Source of the DNA: Apostichopus japonicus
Taxonomy: Eukaryota; Echinodermata; Holothuroidea; Aspidochirotida; Stichopodidae
DNA: 64,000 nucleotides
Direction of reading: 5' to 3'
Assembly (NCBI RefSeq): GCF_037975245.1
Contig: NC_092563.1
Span: forward strand, 21,854,960 to 21,918,959
Shown piece after piece: positions 1 through 13,800 of the stretch. The notes beneath the pieces are model-generated. The model was given only the letters and a program-made list of their open reading frames with translations. It had not been told where the DNA came from and made no database searches. Made by a program: the position numbers and the translations under genes. Numbering within the stretch: position 1 is the stretch's first letter; the number at the start of each line of letters is the position of its first letter.

Positions 1-463
1 CAAATATTGAACCTCTAAAACATGACATAAAGATTGGCACTGGTGTTTTTAGATCCTAGTGGGAACATGACAATTTTTTAAACTAGGAAATCTCCCAAAC
101 GGAACAAGATTTTTCTGAGCTGTTAGGGGCAGGTGTTGATATAAGGCACAGATGATGGTTAGGTTTTTGTCCCCCTTATTGATTTGGGCTGATTTTTGCA
201 GAATATAATCATAATAACTTCAGACATCTGCAGTTTTCCTCTAGGATCCAACTTTTAGTACTAGCAAATGTACCACCACATGTTAAGGGCTTAATGGTAA
301 ATTAAAGAAATAAAAGTAACATAAAAGTAAAAATTCAGCCACACTTGATGTTTTCTTCCTTGTCTTTGTTCTTTTCTATCGTCTATAAATAAATCTGAAA
401 GAGATGAACGATTTGTCACACAGGCTCGATTCTCTCAGCCTTAGATTAAAAGGTCTATTAACT

Positions 464-469
464 TTTAAT
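464..469 (-). terminator. Possible poly(A) signal of the polycystin-like gene
   Basis: The minus strand reads ATTAAA at this place, the second commonest animal polyadenylation hexamer, about 150 nt after the stop codon. No AATAAA was seen on this strand between the stop and the window edge, so the real 3' end could also lie further left or outside the window. Confidence 0.3.
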
Positions 470-474
470 ACTGA

Positions 475-565
475 GGAAGTCCTTACTTAAAGTAGAGCCT
501 GTGACATCTTACTTAAAGTAGGACCTAAAGTAGAACCTGTGACATAGGACCTGTGACATCAGCCT
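475..565. repeat. Short imperfect tandem repeat in the 3' flank
   Basis: The motif ACTTAAAGTAG followed by A/G-rich sequence and CCTGTGACAT recurs three to four times with deletions. It is too short to assign to an element and shows no coding potential. Confidence 0.6.
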
Positions 566-618
566 GTCTGGCCATACGTTTGTGAAATAAACTGGCTTTT
601 CTGCTTATCTATGAGAGA

Positions 619-1823
619 TCAGGTTTTAACTTTCTTACGAATTCCAAAGAAAGAGAGAATCTTTGATATGAGAAGCAGGCCCATGATCGCATCTTTTGAC
701 GGTTGCGGATTTCGTCTAATGTACGTCATATTTTCGTTCAAGGCAGAAATGAGTAAATCCAAGAACAGAAAATAAGATGCAAACTGGAAGACAAACGTTG
801 CCCAGGGACCGAAAATCTTGGATACCGGGCGAATTTCGTCGACGTTAAAATTTCCCGGGATGGCGTTGTACAGGGTGATGAAGGAAGCGACGAAGCTGCG
901 ATAGTTCATCAACTGACTCCCAATGTAGAGGGTGAAAAATAAGGAGAATGTGCAGATGAGAAGTATTATCATAAACATGAATCCCAGAACCTCCGAAGCC
1001 GACCTGAAAACGACAGACGTGAGCAGGTACATCCTGGGATTCAGTCGCAGCAGGTGAAGGAACTTGATGGTGCTTAATATGACAAGGAATGCTGAGCTGT
1101 ATGTCAGGTTGTTCTCCATCATTGCACCTTGTCTGAAATCGTGAAACTGGCCGGGCTGTTCTCTGAATTCTTGAAACAAGCGCTTCACGAAGACCAGTTG
1201 TGTGATGTAAAGAGCTATCATCACGAGGGCATTGACGATTATCGTGACTTCCAACCAATTCCAACTGTTCCGCCAGTACAGCACCCTCTGATCTTTCCAT
1301 TGTTGGTAGTTACGGTACATGTAATAAACCAGGCTCAGGGTGAAAGCCGCTTCACAGAGTGTGACGAAGACACTGGTGTTACTGGCGGAGCGGTACAGTC
1401 TCACGCTGTGTATGACGAATGTCTTTAGCATACCTCCACCAGCTGGGGTCTCCAACAGACACGTCACCACACCAAACATGTTGATGTTGGCGTTGAAAAC
1501 TGTCCAATCAACAAATATCGCTCTCGTGTTTGTATCCAGCCAACGGGAGAGCTTCATCTGTTGGACTTGTCCTTCTGCGTTGTCCATGGTGTCTCCCAAG
1601 TACCAGACGTAACCTCCTTCATCGTAAAATGTGACCTTGCCTTTGAAAGGAAGAGAGATGTCCTCGCGGTAGGTCCAGGGGTCAAGCTTGCCCTGTTCGG
1701 GGGTGACCGACTGGGACTTGTGCCAGCTGCGGTTGTACCCTCTAGTGTCCTTACTCTGCAAAGTGTAGCGAGACCCACAATCCGAGATTGTGTTCTGCAC
1801 CACTGGTAAAACATCACAAGCAT
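619..1823 (-). CDS. Exon 36: rest of polycystin domain, S2-S6 and stop codon
   Basis: A single 1,205-nt terminal exon carries the rest of the channel module. It opens with DACDVLPVV and SDCGSRY, continues through the beta-rich lid (YDEGGYVWYLG; VFNANINMFG), then S2, S3, S4, S5, pore loop and S6. The pore-loop segment reads NAIPGNFNVDEI, where PKD2-type channels have LGD; the acidic filter residue is absent. S6 is followed by only about 40 cytoplasmic residues and TAA at 619-621, without the long coiled-coil tail of PKD1. A possible poly(A) signal (ATTAAA on the minus strand, 464-469) lies about 150 nt downstream. Confidence 0.95.
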
Positions 1824-4800
1824 CTACAAATCAAGATACATATAGTACACTGTAAACTTGGTTTCTCTCATCTTTCACGTCATAATAATTTACTTCGCAT
1901 GGTTTGTAAAGTATATCAATGATAAACAAATACTTAGAGACCCGTTACATCTTGCATCTTCCCTCTTTTTGCCAGAGGTGGTTGGGAGGGTCTTACTTTC
2001 CTACATTGATCTGTATTCAAAGTGTACTGCGTACTTACATATGGAATTATGCTACATGCAGTCATTACTCTTTCCATGTAGTTTGTCAAGACTTAATTGT
2101 GAACATTTTCATTTTATCAAAGATTAAAGATCTATACTTTGACATCTACAAGTGTTTTTTTTTGGGGGGGGGGGCGGGGGTTGGATGGAGAGGGGTAGAT
2201 GATGAGGGTGTTATCTCTTACCGGATCGGACTCTCAGCTGCCGTATCCTCACTCCTCCCAGCAGCGTTGACTGGGTGTCTCCCTCATAGTCAGATAAGCT
2301 ATACAAGTTAGGAAGTAGGGTGTTTTCTGTCCATTCGAAAAAGCCTTTGTAGTGGGTTAAGTTCTGTTACGGGGATATAATAAGCATCAGAATGTGTAAT
2401 ATGCGCAACTCATGCCATTACAATATGAACAGTTTGAAACCGTTATCTAACTGAGACAGTTTATTCATACATTCATACTGTCACTATAAGTTCTTGAAAG
2501 CATGACCATATCAGCTTGGTGAGTTTCGTGCAAGAATAATTAACACCATTAGCCTAGTCATTTTGCTACTAGCTGCAGTGCAGCTGAAAGTATATTCCTA
2601 TGAAGAAAAGATTATTTGGTTTCCCTTATTGCTGTTGATTTCAAGTTTGTAGAAAGTTTGTTCTGATGTATTTAATTCTGATCCAACAAAAGACAAATTA
2701 TATTCCTTTGCTTTAGTCTCCGTGCAAAGTTTTAACGGTTACCCGATCGTCCATGTCGACCAAATTTTATCTTCAGATCGACAACCACAATCAGCTTTGG
2801 GGGTCATCTGGGGGAATGGCTAGTTTATCTACATGAAATTCAGGTTACATTGTAAATTAATGTACCCAAATATGTCACAAGATAACTGGGAAATCACACT
2901 CCACCACTTTGGAGATTGTGGAATAAAATAGAAATAGTGTTAGGTCTATGGTCCACCCGAGAGGGAGGTTTACTGACTCAAAGCTGATGTTCTATGCACA
3001 AAGCAGGATAACTATACAGATCTTTGTAACTTTTTTTTCGGGGAGATCGTGTATCGATTCTTAATATGCTCTCAGAATTAAAGAGCAATATATTCTCAAT
3101 GATACTTTTAGGATTCTTCTAAAACAAAATGATTATCTGAGTAAGGAGCAATTTGACGGTACCATAAGGCTTTTGATCTGTCGGAGGCTAGTGTTACCAT
3201 GCAGGACTTTAGCAAAAGTGTTAGAATATTTCAAGACAAGAAAGAAAATCTCTGACCAAATCTAACCTTACCAAGTTGTAGAGTTTGTTTCCATCAAAGT
3301 ATCTGTTTCTGATATTTCTGGTCATGTAGTATGCATATTTATCTCTCCTGCTGTATGTTATTATCAACAACAGCCAGATAAACATCACATATCCTCCAAT
3401 CTCCTTTAACAGAGCGTACAAGTTCTTCTCTTGGTCTTTGAGTCTTCGATGGCTGTCTACCTCACTTCTCGGGGGAGGCTGGTAGCGTACGTCGTCTTTC
3501 TTGGTGCGAACGAGATCCCGATGGAGTTGTTCGGCATTGTCTGCAAATTCAGTGGTAAAATGAGGCAAAATATCAAACAACAGCCATGTTCATAGACAAA
3601 ACAGTTAAGCAGACCTGCCTGGGAATATTACTTTGTAAAATTTAATTTAGTTCATAATCTATGAACTATAGGGAATACTTAATTCTGCTAGCATTACAGC
3701 AAGTGAATATGATATTGCACAAGATATTGTGGTATGCAAATAAACCCACCATGATGAGGGATTCCCCTGAGAAGTGACAATTTTACTTTCCTTTAGTAGT
3801 AAATGTACTGCATTATCGCAAGGCATGAATCCTGATATCCCCATAGCAACCTAAATATAGTACTAACGTGCCATGGGAAGTAGATACTTTGGTGGCACTT
3901 ACAGGTAATTCTCTCCAACAGAGAAACAATCCTACCCCATCGCCGGACTTTAAACCAACTAACATTTGGAAATTATCGACAGTTGCACATTTATAACACC
4001 TTATCTAGATAAATGATTCCCTAAATATTTTAGATTTACCCAGTTCTTTCTCCTCCACTTCCTCTTCTAAATGAACAGCGCCATCGTCTTCAACCTCCCA
4101 CTGTCTGAATATCATGGACAAGATGACAGCGAAGAGGATGATCTTGATAGGTTGCGTGATGAAGATGCTTTGTAGCGTCGACACAAACAGCGATACCAGC
4201 CAATCCAGGCTGCGCTGCTTGCCGTACTTGAGACCGTACAGCATCGTCACGTAACCAGACGCGAGACATGTCACAACCAATAGCAACCAACCGAGGTAAA
4301 CAAACACGTGAGGAATACCTAGTGGAAGGAGAAAGACCAGCAGATATCTTATGAAAGTTTTGTCTAGCATAGATTAAGTATTCTTCCGACACTCCTTGCC
4401 AATGGTAAGTAAACACCACTGAGAGAATGTGCTGTCAATACAAGTCTTTGTAATATTAATTAATAAACAAAGGCTGGAAATTATCAATTTTTTTTAAATA
4501 AAAGGAAATTATACAGTTCTACCACCTTATCATTGATCGTCACTTTAAGGAAGTAATCACCATATGTACTTAGTTAATCACTATAGCTAGTTAACAACTA
4601 CACTACACAATTCATTAACTATCACAACGGAGGGATGGGCATGCCAGTCTTCCAGCTAAACTGTTTAAAAATGACTTGTGAAATTACAATGGACAGTTTC
4701 AAGCTCAAATACAGTCCAAAAAGAAGCAGAAAAGAGTGGGATGAGAAAACTTTCGTTCTCAAGTTCATACCTTACACTGCAGGAGGGAAAGAGATCTGTC

Positions 4801-7800
4801 ACATGCAGTTACACATATTATACACACAGGTGCAATATGTTATTATGCGGTTACCACAGTAATAAGTGCTTTCCATTTATATTTCCCTACTAGTTCTTGG
4901 TAGCTTGTCTCCACTGCAGGCTAACATTTACCTTTCTTGGCATCCTTCTTCGTCAATCTCTGAGGTTGTCTCCTCAGCCACGAGTACCACCGTTCCTTTC
5001 CTCCGGGAGTACCGTCCAGAACACTGTCCTCATCTACACTGATGCTGGTATCATAAGATGAACTGACCGGGGTGTGCACCGATAATGCCGTCAATACCAG
5101 GGCCCTGGCCTCTGATAGAGCCGTCTGGTACTCTGCCTCAGATGAAAAGCAGTCTGGTCCTATTGTTTCTAGTTCCTTCACCAATCTCACCAGCTTTGAG
5201 TAAAGGAGTCTGTTATGACCCTCTTCACTGCCTCCCATCTCGTCCAATCCGTCTCGGGACATACTGTCACCTTCGATAGGGTCAGGGCAGACATACTCGC
5301 CTACCAATCCCTTCGAGTCTTCTGAATAGTCATCGAATGACTTTATCTGGCTGTGCTCTCTGTTTGAGTCCAAATCACCGATAATGGATTGACTACGGTA
5401 AGTTGGATGCATCTTCCTTGCTGCATCTTCCTTGCATGCGGCTGACGAACGGTCCAGCGTGGTGGCGGTGCTGAGGAACTCAGGAGAAGTTAACAAACAA
5501 CGAGATGCAGATGAAATGAGTGACTCTGTGTAATCATCTATCCAGACATAAATGTCGCTGCTCTGTGTCGGTTCTTTCCTTTCTGCGTCTTCGTTCCTCT
5601 CAGACGATTCTGTAGAGATTGTCGAGGCTACCTGCTGGCCTACCCCGTACAGCTCAGAAGAATGATGTTGTCTGGAAGGGCGAGCATGTCTAAAAATTGA
5701 GACTATCACAAAATTGATGGGGAATGCTATCACAGCAGCTTCTATTCCGATGATTATTTCTTGGATTGTGATACGGACGGCTCCAAAGTCCAAAACCTGC
5801 TCCCCGGGGGAGGTTGGGACGCCGTAGAACATGATGTTTGTCATCATGGCCGTCATCAACAGAGAGAAACAACAAGAGACACGTTGCAGACGGGTGAAGG
5901 AACTACGAGGAGGACGGGAGAGAACGGAAAACCAGAGATGTCCGTCCTGAAAGTCATCCGTGGCCTTAAAAGACAAGAGGCTGCTTAGACGGGTGAGATG
6001 CTCGGGGGTTGCCACGTGGAACGTCCTATCAATCCTGCCGTCGTCAATCGTCGATGCCAGCCAGCAGTTGCAGATGAAGAGAAAGTGTGAATCCATCTCC
6101 TGGTCATGAATTATGATACGACTCAAATACCTGGAAATATTCAAATGTTTCAATTAAATATAAAGTAACACAGTCCTTGATTTTCTTATTTGGGGGGGGA
6201 GGCAGGTGGGAGGGAGGGGAAAGGGGATATCCACTGAGTTAAACGATTGAAGAGGTAAAGATAAATCTTTACAGAGGAAACAGATAAAGTGCTTTAAATA
6301 TTTTATCAATTTATAACAACATACTTTATGTCTCCTAGTACATTCTTTGTTGTTTGCATTACTCCTTCCAGTCATGATTCAAAGTCACATGGATTTCTGT
6401 TTATTTCATCACTCAAATTTTTTTATAGCCAGCAACTTCTTTGCCAGATTGGACCGCCAAATTAATTTCTTGTTGTATACTGCCCCCTTCTTCTTAGGCC
6501 TTGATAGGACCCAACCTATGTGGCTGTCATCGATGAATACTACGTAGCCCAGAATGGTTTATAAGTAAGAGGGATCTCTTGCATCTGTTACTGCAATCAT
6601 ACAAGATATCTTTTACTCTATCCCGGCTATGAAGTTTTCAACTACAGATTGAACAGCTCAGGAAACAACCTCTTTGCCACAGTTACAATACAGTGATGTT
6701 GAAGCCATTGGGCCTTCACTTCCTTCTTTATTTCAAATAGTCTATTTTTTCGAGACCTTCTTGTACTCTCCATCCCATTGTGGCAGCTATGATGTCTCAC
6801 TTACGCTCCTAACCTCAACGCAGCGGAAGTAGCAAGACAATAGTCCTTCGCGATCACTTCGCTAAATTTTTCAGATACACTGGGGTAGTAGTACTCAAAT
6901 CAGTCAAATATGGAGAAATCAAATAGCAATGCTGGGAGCTGCAACTTTGACAAACCTGCCTTGTAATTCCCCAAATGCTATTAAATCAAAAAGCAGTCTA
7001 GAAGCTAATGTCCATCCACTATTATATCATGGATTAAAGGGTGTGAGGATTCGCGCAAAAAGAAACGTCTAATGCTGGTAATCTGACCTAGTTTCGAATG
7101 AGGTGTAACAGAAGTGTTAGACACCACCATCGATCCCAAAAAATACACACACAGCTTGCTACCGTCAGTAATTAGACACTAGTGTACAGTCAGTACATAC
7201 AGCTGCGGTCAATACCCACAGCACAGTGTACAAACGATACAGCGATTGGACATCTCAGGTCCAGCTAAAGATAACAAGGTATCACGTTTCATTACTGTGT
7301 GCATATTGTAGCGACACAAACAAAAGGTCACTTGCAAGCAACAGAAAGTTAACTTTTTCAGATGGCTGCACGGGGTTTGGGGCGAGTCTTCAATGCCTTT
7401 AAAGTTAACTCTTGAGGTTTTACTCAATTGACCTGATCTGAACCATACACAGCTCTTACCATTCTGGTTGAGCTCCTGCATTGTCGTGCCAGAGTCTGAC
7501 AGAGGTGACCTCCCCCAGGGAACCCCTGGTAGTCAGGAGGAAGGTATCGTGGGCACCAGCCTCCAGCACGGGATGAAGACTGTTCCTCAGAATGTGAGGT
7601 TCACTATCGTATTTTGTACCGTGCAGAGTCAGGGTGACGTTAGCCGTCGTGCTTGCTCCACGGCGCCATCCCGTGACGACGGTCACCAGGTATCGGTAGT
7701 GATCGTACGGGTCGTTATCTGCAAGGACTGTTACTTGAGCCTGTAACGGAGAAAGTGAATATTCAAATATATCTATATTATAAAAAAAAAAGAGTATGAT

Positions 7801-10800
7801 TTACTATTGATATGTGGAGGGGAATTTGTACTGATGAGGTAATATTGTTGCAACTTTAATAAATGGTCATGAAAACACAGTGAACTATAAACATTAATTA
7901 ATCTAGTATTATTTAGTACTTAATTAACACATTCTGAGTATTCAGTCCTAGCATGCATGAAAGAACAATGGCAAACAAATATTTTAACTCATTTTTTTTA
8001 ATTTCACAACAGTTAAATACAGATAGAAATAGATTATTAATTAATTATATTAAAACCTACATTATAATAATTTATTTTAAACTGACAATATCTTTTTGCA
8101 AGCTGATATTGGTATTGCAGTGTAATTTTTTTCTATAGCTCTTCACTAATTTTTTTTAATGTATTTCTAAAAGTTTTAGCTATTCGAATCTCTGACAAGT
8201 TAGATATAGAAGCGATCTTACTCATGACTTTGATTGAAACTCCACTCACCTTTAGGGTGTCCATTTTATCCTTCCTGTAGGCCCATATAGCTACCACCAG
8301 ATACCCTACAAAGATGGCTGCCACAGTGGATACCACTAAAGGATTATCCACGAATGTCAGGAAGAGTCTGGCATCGGCTATCAGGTCAATCTTGTTAGGT
8401 CGGACCAGCATGGAGGACCCAAAGAAGGAGAGGTGGTTACACAAGCAGTGGGTGTACCAAGGGTCGGACCGGGGACCCGGCTGAAAAATGGGATAACCAT
8501 GCAGCAGGGTTAATTGTGAAAAGGGAGGTGCAAGAATGTCTGAAAGTGGTGTTTACTGGGGAAGTAAGGCTACACACAATAAACGCTGGGTTAAGTTTAA
8601 TAATCCTTACTGGCAAAACTTAGATCCTAGTACAAAACTAAACAGTTATATTATTTTATTCTTCCCTTTAACAGGCTATGCTACAATCATTCAAATTAAC
8701 CTTAACGTAATACAATGCACTCTACTTTCAATATGTTCACACTAATCCATTTGCCATGAGCTCTCTTTGACCGATACTGGCACATTAAAAAATGTTCATT
8801 ATTAATTAATAATGATTCATGTACTTAATCAACGATACATCCACTTTGCATTTAATTCATAATAAAGATAAAGCCATCAAAACAAAAGAATGCATTCTTG
8901 GTGTTTCATTCTTTCACTAGCTATGTTATATTGTTATTATAAATTTTTATATATATGAAGTAGATGATCTGATCCTTCAAAAGATTTAAATAATTAAAAT
9001 CTAATCTATGATTGTTCTAAGATGGAGATTATTGCATTAATTCTATATGCCTTTAACAGGTCTCACAATATACCCTAATATCAATTTTGCTTCCTTTGTC
9101 CTTTTCTCTGCATTCATTTTTTTAAATGTCCGGCTGTGTTTCTACAGAGACATTTATAATTCAAAAACAAAGAATTGACATTCATCTGAATAAATCACAC
9201 AAAACAAGATTCAATAATAGCTCAAGATTTTTCAACTGACACAGCCTTAAAGGGTGTGAAGACTCGCGCAAAAAGAAACGTCTAATGCTGGTAATCTGAC
9301 CTGGTTTCGAATGAGGTGTTACAGAAGTGCTAGACACCACCATCGATTCTAGAAAATACACACACAGCTTGCTACTGTGGGTAATTAGACACTAGTGTAC
9401 AGTCAGTACATACAGCAATGGAAAGTTAATTTTTTCAGATGGCCGCACGCGGTTTGGGGCGAGTCTTCACTGCTTTTATACCAAACTATCATCATAACCA
9501 GCTGATACTTTCACTTACCCAACATCCTCGACTGCTCCATGTTTCGTTATTTTCATCCCAGAAGACGCAACCAGCAGATGACGAGTAAACAGACAGATTG
9601 AGGTCACTCTTGTGCCAATCTTCTGGTCTAGGTAATTCCCCCACTTTAACTTCCAGATGTAATATTTCAACTGATTGCCAAACGAATAAACAGTTTTTAT
9701 AGAGAAGCTACACTTTAAATAGCCATGCACAATCACAGAGAATGACATGGTAGCATATGAATATGCATTAATATGTATATGGACAACATATATATACAGA
9801 GTGATTCTAGATAATTAGACGAAATAATGATGAGGTACATTGTCACAGCTACAGTCACCAAGATCATTTTTCAGAAATTTCTTATCAAAAAGGTTTCACC
9901 CTTGTGACTGAATCCTCATCAAGATTTTCAATGTGTTCGAAAAACTACCGAGCTTTTATTCAACATCATCAGCATTGCCTCCTAAATTCATAGCAAAACA
10001 AAAACAAAAACAAATAATATGGGCGATGGATGACTCAGAGAGGGTGGTTGTCCAATGCTGGTGAAATTTTGACATGAGTGACCACTATTTTGACTTTGAG
10101 GCATAGTTTGGAGGCAAAATGTTACTGGCCTTTAAGTGAAGACAATCTTTTTTTAAAAAATACATTGCAATTCCAAGATTACCTTCTGGTAACGAGATTT
10201 CCCCCGTCCAGGTATACAAGGACTCCATGCTGGCAGTAGTTTCATCGCTTATTTGGTGAGGTAGTGAGAATGTTGCAAGACAAGGGTTGTCGTCAATATC
10301 CTCACCGTTGTCTGAGCTAGCGTTACCATGGATACAGCCAGAGACTGGGATGCCCGAGGTGGAAGGGACCAATGTGATCTGTACTAGATCATGAGCCACC
10401 GTACCACTCATGGTAATATTTAATCCCACGACTGACCCAGCCATGACATGGAATACTTCAGGAGGGGGCTGAGGGGGTTGTTTCAGTATAATAGTGAATG
10501 GACTCTCATCTAGTCTTGGAACTAAAAAAGCCACACAAAAAAAGGAGGAAGAAAAGAAAAAGAAGGATGAAAGTAAAACTTACTGAAAGACAAAGCATGC
10601 AAATATTCGTCTCAGGCGGGTGTTATCACTGAAAAGAAACCCATTTGAAAAGTATAACGTTTAAAGCACTTTGGTGTATTCATTTCCCCATTCTCCTTTT
10701 ATTGATGATATCTGTTTACCACCTTTGCCTATGAAGCATCTTTTTTTTTTTGGTGTTTTGAGGGAAGCAATATGATTGCGTTGACAGTTATCATTCCATA

Positions 10801-13800
10801 TATTCATTTTACGAAATCAAAGTCAGAAATATTTTTGACAACGACCATCAATTAGTACAACTAAAATTTTTGGATGAACTTATTTTTTGTTGTAATTTTT
10901 TTCTTCTTAAAAAGTTACAAATTCAACTGAATCACATTATCTGGTGGAAACAGGAGAAAAAGAAAGAAAAACTTACCTTTAATTTCCTCTTGATTTGATT
11001 TCAGTTTCAATCCCATAACACCGCTTGTGACTGGACTAGACTTACTCTCTGGTCCCCATAGAAACGGATTAGTTGGCATTTCTATCAGCTACGTGAGAAA
11101 TGAAAAGTAACTTTTCATCAGTTACTGCACATATGATTTATGTCAATTATATTAATTTCAGAGAATATTATAAAGACCTAAGCAAATACCTACAGTAATA
11201 CTTCTTTGCTTCAATTGCTATCCAACAGTAAAAATAGACCAAATTAAAATATATAACACTTCACAGCATTTTGTTTTTAAATTGAAAAATGATGACATCA
11301 AGAAAAATATACCAATGTTATTTATGAGCAAATGTTCCAAAATGACCAACTGTTGATAGTCACATTTAAAAAATTAAAAATTATCAGAAGAAAAATGTCA
11401 TGGTCAAAAAGAGTCATGCTGACTTTCAAATTCTGTATCAGATGGAAATGCTAGATATGATATTTGTAGTTTCTGGAACAAACAAACAAACAAAAAGACT
11501 ACTCCATAAATAAAGAAGTGCAATTTAATCATACACAACACAAACTAAACCTATTGTATGCAACTTTATACCTGTATGTCAACTGTTCCATCTGTCTGGT
11601 TTCTGGTCAAATTGTGGTAAAACTCTTTGCTGTCAGGTAACTGAAACTGACCAATCCCATGTAAGGAGGTAGTACCGATTTGAATGTCAGACACCTGATC
11701 GGTGGATAGTCTGCTCACTGAGAGACCAAACACAGATGTCTTTATGGCAGTAGCCTTCTCTCCAGGTACTTTATTATTCACCAGTATATCTTGTAAGCCA
11801 TCAATAGTACCAATCCCAGACAGAACAACATCTCTCTGATAAAACAATAGAAATATTAAAACAAACAAAAAATTAACCAAAGATAAAATATACAAGATAG
11901 TGTTCAGAATAATTGATAAGTACTTCTTTTATACAGGATGATCCAATAAGCAGAATCATATTTCATACATATTCAGACGACTTAAAGGAAGACAATAGAA
12001 ATAAATATGTTTTGTTTTTAAACACAAAATATTATATTAAAGAACTTGTTAGATCCAACTTCAGAGTATTTGTAATGCAACATGTGAATAAGATCTGGGT
12101 AAATAAACAGTTTTGGGACAGCCCAGGGCCATGCTATCTAACAGAGAAATCCTTACCTGTGAATAATCTGTTGAATGTTCAGTGTTTGTATCATTGTCAC
12201 CTTCATCTTTTAGAGCTGCTTCAAATACATTAGAGAGACCGGTAGCGAGAATGGTTACAACCGGTTCGGCTTCTTGAGAGCTAAAATCATTGTTCGATGC
12301 TCCCTCCTGTTTCATGTATGATATCATCGACGATATGACAGAAACTGCTCTGACCTTCAAGAGCAGAAAACAGTGATTTTATATCAAGTCTTTAAGTTTA
12401 ACAGTCTTCCTCTTCAAATCAAGAACTCAACAAATCTTGCTATCTTTAAATCACTCTTAAATGATTAATTTATTCTCTGTTTCTTATTAGATAAAATATT
12501 CAGTTGAAATGAATTTGACACTGCAGCCACCAAGGAAATTATGCAGAAATCAGTTATTCCGAGACACACTTAGTACTGTTAACAACGATTATATTTACCG
12601 GTTGCATTTTCTACATTAGCATATTATAAATACTTCACACCCACCTGGCATGCTGAACTTTCGACCATCTGTACCATCTGTAACAATAGAAACGATTGCT
12701 AATAACTAGTACTTTAAATATTGTATTTATGAAGACAATTCATAAATATACATAACATGAAGAGGGTTGAAGACCAACCTGTGTGTCTGCTGAGATCTCT
12801 TGACTGGCCTCGGTTAATAAGCTCAGTGAAGATGACGTCTGAAGCACATCTTGAGATGACTGCACAGTCATGGTGGACAGTGACTTGATCAAAGTGTCAC
12901 GAATCTGTGGAAACAAAGGGTGTACGTGCAAATTGCTTATACTTTACAGAAAATGTGAGCAACTTTAAGAAAAGGCTACACCATCTTTGTCAGTCCCCCC
13001 CCCGCCGCCCCCCCCCCATCTGTCCCTCTCTCTATACTCATTCCAACACACAGTTAATTCTAGCAGTATCTGATTGCGATGATCGTAACCTGAAGAATGT
13101 ATTTCCTGTTAGACAATCTTATAAATAAATGTAACGATTCTGCTCTTGAAAAAAGATATCTGTTAAATTTAGATCCTCCAGCATAAATATGAACTGATAA
13201 TAAAGGACAACATAAGTCCTTTACAAAAAAACCAGTTACTTCTTAATGTTCTGGATGTATACACCTGCTTTTACACAGTGCCACCAACAGTGACAATCTT
13301 TACCTGAACTCTGGTGTTTATATCTATAGCGTCACTGTCATCCTTCAGAGATACATCGTTCAGGATGGTAGCCATGGATACCATCATCTGATTGGCTGCT
13401 TCTCTATTGCCAGAAGTAAGGAGATTTCCCAGCATGCCCGTGGATGTTGATGTCAAATTCACCAAACGCTCCCCTAACGTTTGGCCTGATAGTGCTAATA
13501 TGGGTAAAACCTACAAAAATGAAGTTATGTTTAATTTGTAAATGAAGAACTACAGATGTTATGAGAACACTTCAAAGTATTTATTCTGAAAAATTAGTTA
13601 TTCTTAGAGCTTCATTATCTCCTTTTGTTTGCATTAGGGAAACAGTCCCCTTACACCGAAGGTGCAAAATTTTCCACTTGAATTGTTGCAAAGTGGCTGC
13701 TTATCTGGCTATACCACACATGGTTGAGCAGGTTTTGTAAGATGAGCAAGATAAGAATGACCACAAGATCGCTTATGCGAACTAATTTAATTAAACCAGT

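Noticed and set aside
845-1300. Long minus/plus-strand frames overlapping the last polycystin exon
   Set aside because: They lie in other frames over a strongly supported exon, so they are shadows of the real coding frame.
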